A program made the position numbers and the translations under genes. DNA of 64,000 nt from Seminavis robusta (taxonomy: Eukaryota; Bacillariophyta; Bacillariophyceae; Naviculales; Naviculaceae): NCBI GenBank assembly GCA_903772945.1, contig CAICTM010000071.1, positions 62,001 to 126,000 on the forward strand, given 5' to 3'. Shown here one piece after another: positions 9,477 to 19,416 of this stretch. The notes beneath the pieces were generated by a model, which saw only the letters and a list, made by a program, of their open reading frames with translations, did not search any database and was not told the DNA's origin. Each line of letters opens with the position of its first letter. The stretch's first letter is position 1.

Positions 9477-11726
9477 ATGAAACTGATCACAAAAGAGACC
9501 ATGACCATGACAACCCCATCATCATCTTCTTCTTCTTCTTCTACCGCCTCCTGCACTATCGTCTACTCGACTCAGACAGGTCGAGCCAGAGCTTGTGCTC
9601 GTCGCACGGCTCGTATCCTGCGCGAAAAGACCCAGTTGACCCTGCTCGGTGGAACACCCTTTGACGAATTGGTTCCTTCCTTTCTCGACTATCCACATGG
9701 CCAACAACAACAACAACAAAATCACTTCTTTCTCTTGTTTGTCTCCACCACAGGAGATGGTGTCCATTGCGATTCCATCGCCCAAACATGGAAGTCACTC
9801 TTGAAAAAGTCACTTTCTTCCAACAAGTTACAAGGCGTCCAATTTGCATTGTTTTGTCTGGGAGATCGAGCGTATGGACCGCAGTTTTGTGCGGCCGGAC
9901 GAAAATTGGCCGTCCGATTGATGCAATTGGGGGCCACTTCTTGTTGTGAAGTGGGATATGGAGATGACAATACACCCAATGGAGGATGCTTTGCCGATCT
10001 CGATCGATGGATTCAACAGCAATTATTATTGTCGTCAATAATATTATTGGAACAACCAAATACTAGTACTGTCGCCGTCATGACAAACAGCAATACCACG
10101 GATACAACCACAACAAGGGTCGATACTTCGCACTACAAAGTGACGGTACTGCAAGAACAAACAAAAGATGCCATGGATCAATGGCAACAAGACTGGTGCC
10201 AAGAATCTTATCAGGCTTTTTTTGCACACCAGAGTCCAATGACGGCATACAGATATGATTCACAGGCCAACAGCACCAACAACACACCACCACAGCAAAA
10301 CAAGCCACTGATTGCCCAGGTAGAATCCAACACTCGATTGACGGCACCCGATTGGGATCAGAATACAAGACACATTCGACTCCAGTTAACGGGCTATAAT
10401 AATAATAAGAAGCAAACGACACCTACCGAACGACAGCTTCCCTATCAAGCAGGAGATATTGCCACCATTATGCCCTGCAATCCACCCACAGAAGTGGAAC
10501 GATTCATTCAAACACTGCCCACGGCATTGCAAACCATTGCCGACAAGGTGCTGCATCTCGACTACTACCAACAACAACAACAGCAACAACAAGCCAATCT
10601 ACTAGGAGATGCCTTTCCCCACTGGCCGGCCCACTGCACCCTCCGTGGATGGCTCACGTATTGTGCCGACATTCACGCCCCACCAGAACGAGAAGATTTG
10701 CGGGCGATTAGTCAATTCTGCAGTCATGAACATGACATGGGAGCCGCACAACGAGACAAGTTATTGTCGTTGAGTGAAACGGCGGCGAGCGCGTTGTATG
10801 TGGACTACATTTTGCGGGAAAAGCGGTGTTGGACCGATGTCTTGTACGACTTTGATTCCTTGCGGCATTTGGGGAGTGGATTGACCGTGGAAGCCTTGTT
10901 GGCGATTGTGCCACCCATGCGGCCACGAGACTTTAGTATTGCCAGTGCTCCCACCACGTCAACTAAACCAGATGGCGACTTTGTCGTCGAGCTTTGCGTC
11001 GCAGTCGTCGAGGGGACTACACCGTTGGGACGGTCCTATCATGGACTCTGCTCGCACTATCTATCGACACTACTCCTCCAGGATTCTACTACAGTGCTCC
11101 AAATGTGGATTCGACCGGGTTCGTTTCATGGTCTGCCTCTCACGCCGTCCCAAAACGACACCACTTCCGAGAAGAGAAGGTGGTTTGAGAATCCCGTCTT
11201 GTGCATTGGTGCTGGGACAGGAGTGGCGCCACTCCGCGGTCTCATCTTGGAACGGGAAGCTGTCCGAGCGGCGCAACAAAAGAGCGATGTGGCTGATTCC
11301 TCGACAATAGCTCCTTTCGCCGCCACCACCAACGGCGATGCCACAAACGAAACGCAGACACTCAACCAATACGACAACCTACTCGTATTTGGATGTCGCA
11401 AACGAGACGCGGACTACTATTACCAAAACGAATGGACCCAGCTGCAGAATAGGATGGTGGTGATTCCTGCCTTTAGTCGAGAACAGGCGCGAAAGGTCTA
11501 CGTACAGCAGTTGATCAAGCAGAATGGTGAGGCCATTGTCAGGCACATTATGGAAAACGATGGGGCCATTTACATTGCTGGAGGTCCCAGTATGGCACGG
11601 TACTCCAAAGAGGAGTTGATAGACGCCACGGCGCGGGTCTTGCTGGACGGAGATGAGAAAAAAGCCAATCTACTATTCAAAAAGATGCAAGCCAGGGGTA
11701 GATTCCGCGTAGAAGCATGGAGCTGA
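9477..11726 (+). CDS. TAH18: NADPH-dependent diflavin oxidoreductase (Tah18/NDOR1-like)
   Basis: Passes electrons from NADPH through FAD and FMN to Dre2/CIAPIN1 in cytosolic Fe-S protein assembly. Domains run in order: flavodoxin (CTIVYSTQTGRARACA P-loop; FVSTTGDGVHCDS; FCLGDRAYGPQFCAAGRKL) to about residue 185; the FAD-binding ferredoxin-reductase domain with RPRDFSIASAP; and the NADPH domain with CIGAGTGVAPLRGLILERE, FGCRKRDADYYY and YIAGGPSMARY. The C-terminus ends FRVEAWS, placing a Trp near the flavin. The 749 residues exceed yeast Tah18 (about 620) because of low-complexity inserts, including a run of Gln at the 10560-10595 CAA repeat. ATG codons lie at 9477, 9501 and 9507; any may be used, and the frame open further upstream to 9423 lacks an ATG. 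Confidence 0.93.
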   Translation: MKLITKETMTMTTPSSSSSSSSTASCTIVYSTQTGRARACARRTARILREKTQLTLLGGTPFDELVPSFLDYPHGQQQQQQNHFFLLFVSTTGDGVHCDSIAQTWKSLLKKSLSSNKLQGVQFALFCLGDRAYGPQFCAAGRKLAVRLMQLGATSCCEVGYGDDNTPNGGCFADLDRWIQQQLLLSSIILLEQPNTSTVAVMTNSNTTDTTTTRVDTSHYKVTVLQEQTKDAMDQWQQDWCQESYQAFFAHQSPMTAYRYDSQANSTNNTPPQQNKPLIAQVESNTRLTAPDWDQNTRHIRLQLTGYNNNKKQTTPTERQLPYQAGDIATIMPCNPPTEVERFIQTLPTALQTIADKVLHLDYYQQQQQQQQANLLGDAFPHWPAHCTLRGWLTYCADIHAPPEREDLRAISQFCSHEHDMGAAQRDKLLSLSETAASALYVDYILREKRCWTDVLYDFDSLRHLGSGLTVEALLAIVPPMRPRDFSIASAPTTSTKPDGDFVVELCVAVVEGTTPLGRSYHGLCSHYLSTLLLQDSTTVLQMWIRPGSFHGLPLTPSQNDTTSEKRRWFENPVLCIGAGTGVAPLRGLILEREAVRAAQQKSDVADSSTIAPFAATTNGDATNETQTLNQYDNLLVFGCRKRDADYYYQNEWTQLQNRMVVIPAFSREQARKVYVQQLIKQNGEAIVRHIMENDGAIYIAGGPSMARYSKEELIDATARVLLDGDEKKANLLFKKMQARGRFRVEAWS

Positions 11727-11793
11727 TAAACTAAACATTAAGCAGCAGGTTGTGTATCTCGTGTGATTTGCTGTTGAACGGGCAGCAGGCAGG

Positions 11794-12123
11794 CTAGGCA
11801 TTCCTCTGGAACATGAAACCCTGAACCCAAGCCATTACCTCTACAGTAGCACTGTTCAGGACTCGTTCGTTTTCCCATGGACAACCATTCTCAATGAGGT
11901 ATTTTACCATGTCCAAATGACCAATTTCTGCGGCAAGTGCGCACACCTCTTGGTCCCATGGACAACCATTTTCATGGGCATAAATCAGAATTTCAAAATG
12001 ACCATTTCGAGCAGCACTGCTGCATGTCTTTTCATTCCATGGACAGCCATTCTCATGGGCATATTTGAGGCAATCCAAATGGCCATTACCAGCAGCCCTG
12101 CTGCATATATATTCGTCCCAGGG
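11794..12123 (-). pseudogene. 3' half of a GCPWDE-repeat gene cut by an LTR retrotransposon
   Basis: The reading frame runs from the element junction at 12123 to a stop at 11794. It begins in mid-repeat (PWDEYICSRAAGNGHLDCLKYAHENG) and carries about four 26-residue units. It ends in VMAWVQGFMFQRNA, the same C-terminal tail type as the intact sister at 30500-32179. No start codon or N-terminal head exists at this side. The missing head and first repeats lie at 17290-18229 on the same strand, beyond the inserted element. This half shows no frameshift. Confidence 0.85.
12119..12123. repeat. Target-site duplication, copy 1 (caggg)
   Basis: The 5-bp sequence caggg abuts the LTR end at 12124 and is repeated at 17285-17289 at the other end of the element. 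Five bases is the usual duplication for Ty3/gypsy integrases. Confidence 0.85.
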
Positions 12124-12304
12124 TGCCTTAAGCTAGATCTAGTAGACTGTTTGGGTAAATTATGAGCTATCTAAATTAGGTAGATACAGAGCCACTGGCT
12201 CCGTTCTATGACTATGTCCCTGTAGAGGGTATCCAGGGATACTAAGATCCCTCTCCAGGCATACCAAGACCTCTCTTGGCATCCTTACAGTCAGGCCTAT
12301 TGCA
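12124..12304 (-). repeat. 3' LTR of the Ty3/gypsy element
   Basis: 181 bp, TG…CA ends, 18 bp longer than the 5' LTR. The differences from its partner are mainly single-base deletions plus some substitutions. Confidence 0.88.
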
Positions 12305-12309
12305 TCCGC

Positions 12310-12780
12310 TTCCCCAACTGCACTCAAGCTTCAGGGGTCTCTGGTTCAGAGAATGGTTGCACTCTACGGATGTTGATCCGTTCAGAGATAGCACCTTGCC
12401 TTATGCGGATAGTGCCGTTGGTATACACGTGCGTGACTGTCATAGACATGCGTGACTGTGAATGGTCCATCGTCGTTGCGTCTAAGCTTGCGGAGGATCC
12501 CGGGTCTAGCCTTTGACACCATGTCTCCTATGAGTAGGTGTGCGCAATGCGCTTGATGTTTTCCCGTTCATTGTTCTTATTTATCATTGCTTGTCTGCGT
12601 GCCCTTATGGCTTCCCAGTCAGCCTTGAACTGGACTGGTAGGAGCATATTGCGTCCGAAGATCAGTTCGGCCGGCGTTGCCTCTAAAGTAGTATGGTAGG
12701 TACTCCTTATGGCATAGGCAGCAGCAGATAGGAAGGAGTACCACGGATCATGGCCGTCTAACTCTTCTTCTTTCGAAATC
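12310..12780 (-). pseudogene. Integrase C-terminal region of the element
   Basis: Minus-strand translation gives GHDPWYSFLSAAAYAIRSTYH, TPAELIFGRNMLLPVQF and WEAIRARRQAMINKNNERENIKRIAH, the typical end of Ty3/gypsy integrases. A stop follows in …HTYS*GDMV, and about 16 bp are duplicated near 12425-12455 (tcacgca…gtgtat). The tail continues to ERINIRRVQPFSEPETPEA and a stop just before the polypurine tract. The catalytic DDE core upstream is not recognisable. Confidence 0.8.
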
Positions 12781-12789
12781 TTAGTTTCC

Positions 12790-13820
12790 TAGGCTTGGTG
12801 ACGTTTCACACACTGCATTGCTTGGGTTGTACGGGGACTAGGCTTCTTGGGTCGCCAGTTTCGACGATTCTTCAAGATGACTGTGAATCTTTTGCATTGT
12901 GACAATGTGTGGTCTTGTACTCTTGATCCAGCATGATCAATGCCTTCTGGCGCGTCGCTTGGCCTCTCAACTGACTTAATCTAAATCTGTGAAAGATGGA
13001 ATCATCATTGTTACATGGTCGAAGCATCAATTTATTGCGTTTGATATTGCCTTGAACAGGATTATGGAAATACTGGGGTACAACTTGACTATATATCCAG
13101 AAAGGTCAGGATGGTTCTAAGCATTGTGAAGAAAAGAGTGAGCACATAAAATATTAGCTGACTGAGATATGCAGGTTGGGCATATTCAAAGAACATTGAA
13201 CAACACGAGAGAGATATACAAATATAAGCGTACTATGGACACATAGTAAAATATATTGAACCAACTATTAGTTATTATATTCGTTGTTCTGGATTGCACT
13301 AAGTATGAGGTGCACCATGCACTATTCGATTCGTATCCTCAGAGTACATTAAGTATTTTTCATTTCATAGATAGTGTATGTCCTCTATGTCTTTTTTAGG
13401 TTATCTTCTGTTTGTGTTTAATTTTCTGAGAGGTTCTTGTCAGCGGTTGCGTTGGCTGGTTTTGGGGTTCATTGACCTTAGTTCTGAGTCCTAAGCGCTT
13501 GTTGGTTGCTTTGTTGGTCTCATCATTGAAGCAATCTTCCACGTTCTCCTCTGAAGGTTCGTGTATTCTCAGTAAGGTGGCCTACATGGTGAGATGTGTG
13601 CGTGGCTGGGATGCTCTGGTTCTTGTGCCTGCCAGTGACTTTTGGCTGTCCGGTGTCTTTTTTGTTAAGATCTTTGGAGGGTCCGGAATATATAGAGGCA
13701 ATGATGTATCAGGGGCAATCTTTTACAACAGTCTCATGACAATGTCATGGTTAATTGATATATATTTTGGTTGTATGTATTAAAGCTGTTTGTTCCAGGA
13801 GGATTGTTCTGAACTCCTTG
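12790..13820. other. Noncoding, AT-rich segment inside the element
   Basis: This 1-kb part of the element lies where the rest of RNase H, the connection region and the integrase core should be. I find no DDE-type integrase core on either strand. Much of 13000-13400 is AT-rich with no open frame. It may be a secondary insertion or strongly decayed pol. Confidence 0.45.
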
Positions 13821-13825
13821 AGAGT

Positions 13826-14152
13826 CTAAACAATGGACAGTAGTTCCTGTTCTCCTGTTGTGTAGCGCTTTTGAGCACTATTGAGCTTGCGGCTGTAGAA
13901 AGCCAATGGTTTGCCTTCTTGCATAATCACTCCGCCTAGTTGATAGTCACTGGCATCTGTGTATATATGAAATGTCTTACTAAAGTCAGGGAAGGCTAAC
14001 ATAGTGCCTTCACTCATGATCCTTTTCAATTCTTCAAAGGACTCCTGACATTGTTTGTTCCAGTCCCACTTTCTCTTCTTGGAAAGTAGTTCTGTCATTG
14101 GGGCTAACAGGTGGCTTCGACGTCGCCACATGTCTCGGTAATAGTTAACCAT
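13826..14152 (-). pseudogene. RNase H region of the element's pol
   Basis: The fragment reads MVNYYRDMWRRRSHLLAPMTELL, then TFHIYTDASDYQLGGVIMQEGKPLAFYSRKLNSAQKRYTTGEQELLSIV. This is the RT thumb followed by the RNase H start of Ty3/gypsy pol, with the first catalytic Asp in YTDASDYQLGGV. It is open only within this piece. Confidence 0.88.
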
Positions 14153-15068
14153 GCCAAGTAATGTTATTGTTGCTTCTTGGTGCTTTGCAGCCTAGTATCG
14201 CTTCTTCTTTGGTTGTGGTTTGATGGCGTTCCGAGTGAGTTGGTAGCCCAAGTACTCTAGCTCTTCCTCTGCAAAGAAGCATTTGCGGAAATTGGCTCTG
14301 AAGCCTTTTCTTTCAAGCCTACTAAGTACTATTTCGAGTTTAGTAAGATGGTCCTCGGTTCATCTGAGTGCTGGGATTTCATCATGTATACTTGGCAAAT
14401 CCAGTCCTAGGGGTTCATCATAATCTTTGGATATGTCTGGAGCAGATGTACACTAGGTAGTTTCCTGTATTATTGCCCAAGGCCGTGGTTGTGATAGTGC
14501 TGGTTCTCATCAGTGGGATGTGGTAGTAACCCATGCTTAGGTCTATAGCCGTTGCATATTTGAAACCCTGCAGTTTGTATAGCAGGTTAGAGATTTTAGG
14601 TAATGGGTAGGGCTTGCGTTTGAGCACTTCGTTTAATTTACGGAAGTCTGTCAGCACTCTTACATCCCCTGTTTTCTTAGGTTGGATGAAGCTGGCAGCT
14701 GCCCATTCACTATCATGGTTTCTTTCCATGACAACAATCTCACAGAATCGGTCAATCTCTTTCTTAGTTGTTTGCTAATAGGCTTTTGGTATGGGAAAGG
14801 CTCTGGCATGGAATGGCTTGGCACCTTCTTTAATTTCTAGATGGACAGGCTTGATATTCAATTGTCCAAGGCCACCACCAAAGAGTGTGGGATGGCTCTT
14901 GAGTACTGCCTTTAGTTTCTCTTTTTCATCCAGGTTTAGCTTAGCCTGACTATTGATATACTCATCAATGTCTACACTGGAATAATTTGCATCTAGAATC
15001 CGCTTTTGGCGTGACTCCGCTTCCTGGAGGATAGGTGCCTCTACATTCATATGGTAGAGCGCTTCCAT
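14153..15068 (-). pseudogene. Reverse transcriptase region of the element's pol
   Basis: Three collinear pieces are visible. The first (14775-15068) ends HLEIKEGAKPFHARAFPIPKAY, the linker before RT. The second (14418-14729) has SEWAAASFIQPKKTGDVRVLTDFRKLNEVLKRKPYPLPKI and YATAIDLSMGYYHIPL, RT palm motifs with the first catalytic Asp in AIDLS. The third (about 14200-14400) has HLTKLEIVLSRLERKG, then KCFFAEEELEYLGYQL. The catalytic YxDD box between pieces two and three is lost to stops and frameshifts. Confidence 0.9.
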
Positions 15069-15244
15069 GAAGTGACTTTCACTGAGTTGCCCACGTTGCT
15101 TGAGAACCCCAGTGTTTTCTGTCTTCCATAATACCTTTATCTCGGTTACATATGATACAAGTTCGTATGGTCATACATGATGTGTATGATGCATGTTGTT
15201 GGAGGGGTGTAATATCTCTTGGCTCCATTGGACGTTTTATTGGC

Positions 15245-15430
15245 ATCTAGTTGAACTTGAGGTCTCCACTAAACTTTTGTTTGGTTTCGAATTGTCCACC
15301 AAGAGTGTTCCATTGAACCTTCTTTCCTTTGTAGCCTGCTCTGCCTTTGCGAACAAACTCCTTTAGGATGAGTGTTGAGGAAGTGCCAGTGTCGAGCAAT
15401 GCTCTAGCTGGGACAATCTCCTCATTCCGA
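15245..15430 (-). pseudogene. Retroviral-type aspartic protease region of the element
   Basis: The minus-strand frame reads EIVPARALLDTGTSSTLILKEFV, then KVQWNTLGGQFETKQ. LLDTGTSS is the catalytic motif of retropepsins. The frame stops near 15245, before RT, so Gag and Pol pieces are no longer joined. Confidence 0.8.
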
Positions 15431-15852
15431 TTATTATTGGACTAGAATTCGCTGTATAGTGCCGGTTTTGACTTTTCTTTGGTCTAGTATCTCTAGAGGG
15501 ATTGTTTGGTTGGTTTTACTACTAGGATTTATTTGCTATGTATGTTGCTGTTCATTCCTCTTACTGTTTGCTGTGTTCTGGCTAATGGCGGTAGATCGTA
15601 TCAATGGTCAGTACGTCAGTAAGGTGTGTCGCCAGTCTTTGTAGCATGCTTACCCTTGGGTTTTGTTTTTGTCAGGAATGGTAAGGTAGACTAGGATGTT
15701 TCGAGCTGTTACGTTTTCTTATCTGCGGCGAGCGCGGCTTGGTTGGTTGAAAAGCTTCTTGAGAGTTTGGTTCCCTCATGACCATGGGAGCTTTGGGCTT
15801 ACTCTTATTTTGTTGGAATGGACTTTGGCACGTTTTTTTGGGCGGTCTCCGT

Positions 15853-16527
15853 TCAGATTTTGTGTGCCAGACTTGGTCCACCGTGATCTCCCACAGGTTT
15901 GGGGATGCCGTCCTGTTCTATTGTGGTTCTTGTTAGTCCACGGGTTAGGTTTTGCACCACCGCACCAGGACCACCTCCACCTCCGTTGTTGCCTCCATTG
16001 AAACCATTGGCTTCGGAGAGCTTGCGGGAAAGTAGGTCGGCTTTGTAAAGTCGCTGGTAGTATGTCACAGCCTCATTGAAGCTCTTGAACAGGTGTGGCT
16101 GCTTGCCCTGGCTGGGCATCAAGGGGTGCCAGCGCCTAGGCGTGGAATAGTCCATGATGTCAACCAGTTCATCCCAATCAAGTTTCTTGTTTGGGGGATG
16201 TTCCATTTCCACCTTGTCAATGGGGAAATATTTCAAATAATCGTTTAGCTTTTCAAGGCGGTCCGCAAATTTCTCCGGATCCATGTTGCCCATGAATAGA
16301 TTATTGCGCATGTAGCGCTTCTGGGAACGAGCTGCCCAGGCTCCATCAGCAAAGATTTTCAAGGCCATGTCATTCATGACTTGGCTCAATGCCTTCTTCT
16401 GTTGGTCCTCAGATGTGACCTCTTGGGTGAACCGTTTGATGTAGAAGCTCTGGTAGAGCTCTGCGCTTTTACCTTTGAGAAGGCTGCGCTGGACACGAAC
16501 GATCTGAGCCGTCTTGGTGTATCCCAA
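15853..16527 (-). pseudogene. Gag region of the Ty3/gypsy element
   Basis: A 224-residue open frame with a capsid-like helical content (YQSFYIKRFTQEVTSEDQQKKALSQVMNDMAL…NNLFMGNMDPEKFADRLEKLNDYLKYFP), then a Gly/Asn-rich linker (NGGNNGGGGGPG). A zinc-knuckle-like CGR…H remnant follows in another frame near 15870-15890, where the frame is lost. Further Lys/Pro-rich coding traces continue to about 15672. The position after the 5' LTR fits Gag. Confidence 0.75.
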
Positions 16528-17121
16528 TGTTTTGATTAGATCATCAATGTATTCACTGACATTTTCTAGGTGTATCCCCTTTCGATGGAGTATTGGGACG
16601 TGTGAGTACTGTTCTTTTGATCATATTTCGGTTGTGTCTGGTGCATGGACGTGAAGGTGCGCACGTGGTGGAGTCTCTCTCGTACCTGGGATGACTTGGC
16701 CTTTTGGCTTTCTCGGGAAGAGTGATTAGCGGAGCCAATCTTGGCAACTTGTTGCGCTTTCGCTTCCTATCAATAATTGGAGTACGGAAGGATGGTGTTG
16801 AGTCATAATTGGATACAACCCAAGTAGAAATTACTTGCGAGAGGTGACACATTATTTTCTGTTGTGTAACTTTTTGCCTTGTTGCTTGTTACGGTGGCTT
16901 CAATTTTCGCTCAAATTTGTGGCGGAGAGATTTTTCCTCACGGGAAGACTGTGTCGGCGTCCAGTTTGTGTTTGTCCTGAAAGCACGGCTGGCTGATGAG
17001 AGCAGGACCGGTCGGTAGCAAGTTCTTTGTTGTTGTCGCAGAAGGATGGAGGCTTCTGTTGTCGCAAAATACCCCTCAGTCAAAGGATCGCAAAATCCTT
17101 GTCAAAGGAGTGATATCACTA

Positions 17122-17284
17122 TGCCTTAAGCTAGATTAGTGACTTTGGGTAAGGATATGAGCTATCTAAATTAGTAATACAGAGCCACTGGCTTGTTCTA
17201 TTGATTTCCTGTAGAGGTATCAGGGTACTAAGATCCTTCCAAGGCATACAGACCTCTTTTGGCTTTACAGTCAGGGCTATTGCA
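17122..17284 (-). repeat. 5' LTR of the Ty3/gypsy element
   Basis: 163 bp with the same TG…CA ends as the 3' LTR. Compared with that copy it lacks about 18 bases, mostly one base out of short runs. Gag lies about 600 bp inside it. Confidence 0.88.
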
Positions 17285-17289
17285 CAGGG
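17285..17289. repeat. Target-site duplication, copy 2 (caggg)
   Basis: Identical to 12119-12123 and directly abutting the 5' LTR. On the minus strand it falls in the codons for Cys-Pro-Trp of a GCPWDE repeat. Confidence 0.85.
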
Positions 17290-18229
17290 ACACAATTTCA
17301 TGGGAATATTTGAGACAATCCAATCTTTTAGAGCATTTGGATTTGTATTCTTCGTCCGGGCAGCGTTTTCATGGGTATTTTGAGGCATTCTAATGGCATG
17401 CGAGGTCAGCAGCAAATCGGCATGTGTGTTTATCCCAGGGACAGCCATTTTCATGGGCATATTTGAGGCACTCCAAATGGCCATTGCGAGCAGCAAAGCA
17501 GCACGTGTTCACATGCCATGGACAGCCATTTTCATGGGCATATTTGAGGCACTCCAAATGGCCATTGATAGCAGCATTGGTGCAGGTGTTTTCCTCATCC
17601 CAAGGACAGCCATTTTCATGTGCATATTTGAGGCATTCCAGATGGCCATTCTGAGCAGCATGGCAACATCTGGTTGCGCTCCACAGGCAGCCATTTTCAT
17701 AAGCATACTTGAGAATCTCCAAATGGCCGTTTGCTGCTGCATACTTACAGGTATCTTCGTCCCAATCAAATCCTGTATCTTGGGCCCATTGAAGAACTTG
17801 AAGGTTACCTGCTTTTGCTGCTGCAGAACAGACAACATCGCCATGGATCGCTCCAGCAACACCAGTATGACGGTGGGTATACCAATACTCCGAGCGGGGC
17901 ACAGAGGAGAAAACTGCACTGTGGAAAGTATCGGAAAAAGTTGCTTTGCGAGAACCATAATTTCGTCTACCGTCATTGTTGACCAATGGTGGATTCTGCA
18001 CAGTTTTGCAGTACACTGTGTAGAGATCTTTCATTTTGCGGCTGACAGGCGCGACAAAGACATAGTGGCCCATGCCAAGAAAAGGGAAAATGTTGCTAAT
18101 CCAGACATCTTCGTGCTTCAAACAACAAGATTGTGACATTTCCACATCTGATTGTATTTTTGCTCGTGTGTGATGCTCAGGTGCCGACATAACCAGTAAG
18201 CTGACTCTTTTGCGGTTGTCGTCCTCCAT
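17290..18229 (-). pseudogene. 5' half of a GCPWDE-repeat gene cut by an LTR retrotransposon
   Basis: ATG at 18229 opens a frame of 279 residues to 17390. The head has the F-box-like patch DVWISNIFPFLGMGHYVFVAPVSRKMKDLY and the block FSSVPRSEYWYTHRHTGVAGAIHG. Then come 26-residue repeats, one with an extra Glu (GCPWDEENTC). At about 17400 the frame breaks (ADLACH, stop). Repeat-like but indel-ridden sequence continues to the element junction at 17289, ending in the first half of a GCPWD motif. The matching C-terminal half is at 11794-12123. Before insertion and decay this was probably a protein like the intact one at 30500-32179. Confidence 0.85.
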
Positions 18230-18451
18230 GTTCTCTGGGTACTATGCTGTGGGTATCTACTAGCTTGCTAGCTTTGAAGCTACATCTACTAGTACTTCTG
18301 TTACTTCTGTTGCCTTGAGCGGTCAACTGTGTGGTAGAGGGCCTCGCGAAGCGGTAAAGCAAGGCAGGGCAGTGGAGCAAGCGGAGCAAGCCTGGCAAGC
18401 TGCGGTGGGCTCAGGCGCATTCTTTACAAATAACAGAGACCAGGTTATGAA

Positions 18452-18625
18452 GATCAATTGTACATCTGCTCCAAGTTTTCATAGCTACCTGGTACAGAAC
18501 TGTAGCGGGTTGCTTCGTCCTATGCATGGACAACCATGTATGTGGGCAAGTGTATACTTTACTCGAGGTACCGGTAGGATTGGATCAATTGTGCATCTGT
18601 TCCCAGTTCTCACAGCTTCTGGTAC
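18452..18625. repeat. Imperfect direct repeat, about 44 bp, copies 130 bp apart
   Basis: Copies at 18452-18495 and 18583-18625 share the pattern gatcaattgtrcatctgytcc, then agtt-t-ca-agct, and end in ctggtac. They differ by several substitutions. Noncoding. Confidence 0.6.
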
Positions 18626-19237
18626 CGTTACCGGTAGCCAGGCAAGTTGCCAAGTAGCCTAGCTAGCTAGGTGCAGCAAAGGACAAGTAGATTGACTCTG
18701 GCTCGTTTAGTGATGGGTTGAACAGAGCCCGGCCTCCTTCCCTTCCCACGATGCGATGCGAGGTGCTTCTCATCAAGGAATCAACTTAAGCTGGACTCTC
18801 CTCGTTGCGGCAGCTTCGTCGGTCGTGCAGTAGATCCGCACTATATGCCCTTTGGCCATCGCGCACGCTTTGTTCTGCGGATGAAGATGAGTATGGGTGA
18901 CTTGAAAGGAGACGTGAAGGCGCGTAGCTTCAAATCAACCAATAGTCTACCTGAACTGTTTCCGCACGATAGGCATGCCACGGCCAGGTATCGTATCCAG
19001 GACTGCTCAAGAGTCCAGATAGCAGGAGCAAGACTTGACAGGTCGTGATAAGATGCCATGCCCATTCTCTTGGTTCCTGGGACCACGATTGGACCATTGA
19101 ATGGGGGAAGTGCTGCCAACCAGTGCGGTGTCCTTTCGTAGCTATCACTCAGCAAGTTTGGTTAACCCATGTTTATGTTTTTAATAGTAGTCTTTTTTCA
19201 ATATGTAGCCAATTGATTGGGAATATGCAGACCAGTG

Positions 19238-19262
19238 GTGTGTGTGTGTGTGTGTGTGTGTG
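19238..19262. repeat. (TG)n microsatellite
   Basis: About eleven uninterrupted TG units followed by a few TGG units, in noncoding DNA downstream of the small gene at 19417-19824. Confidence 0.9.
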
Positions 19263-19416
19263 GTGGTGGCAATGATGCGGTGCGTGCGATTTCAGAGTAG
19301 GATTATGATGGGAGCTTATGATGGGATGGATGACGACCAAAACAGTGCCCAAAGAGCAAGCATGGTTGCTCAGGAGGGTAATAACTGCATCATTATCTTC
19401 ATCAATCCGTAGCGTT

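Larger units (their letters stand above)
12124..17284 (-). mobile_element. Ty3/gypsy LTR retrotransposon, decayed
   Basis: A 5,161-bp element on the minus strand. The LTRs both begin TGCAATAG and end TTAAGGCA: the 3' LTR is 12124-12304 (181 bp) and the 5' LTR is 17122-17284 (163 bp). Both are flanked by the same 5-bp duplication. A purine-rich tract (GTTGGGGAAGCGGA, plus-strand positions 12305-12318) directly precedes the 3' LTR. Along the element sense strand I read Gag, aspartic protease, reverse transcriptase, RNase H and then the integrase C-terminal region. RT before integrase defines Ty3/gypsy. Every pol section is broken by frameshifts or stops, the RT YxDD box is not recognisable, and the integrase core is missing, so the element is inactive. 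Confidence 0.9.
18230..19416. other. Gene-poor interval with short repeats
   Basis: No supported gene. It contains TACCGGTA twice (18569, 18629), overlapping CTAGCTAG copies (18659-18670), a degenerate duplicated segment (18452-18495 and 18583-18625) and a TG microsatellite (19238-19262). Confidence 0.5.

Noticed and set aside
17393-18136. Plus-strand ORF opposite the 5' half of the split repeat gene
   Set aside because: Mirror reading of the same repeats.
18515-18550. Possible tiny GCPW-like relic (minus strand, …GCCCACATACATGGTTG…)
   Set aside because: Only about ten residues resemble the repeat, which is too short to call.
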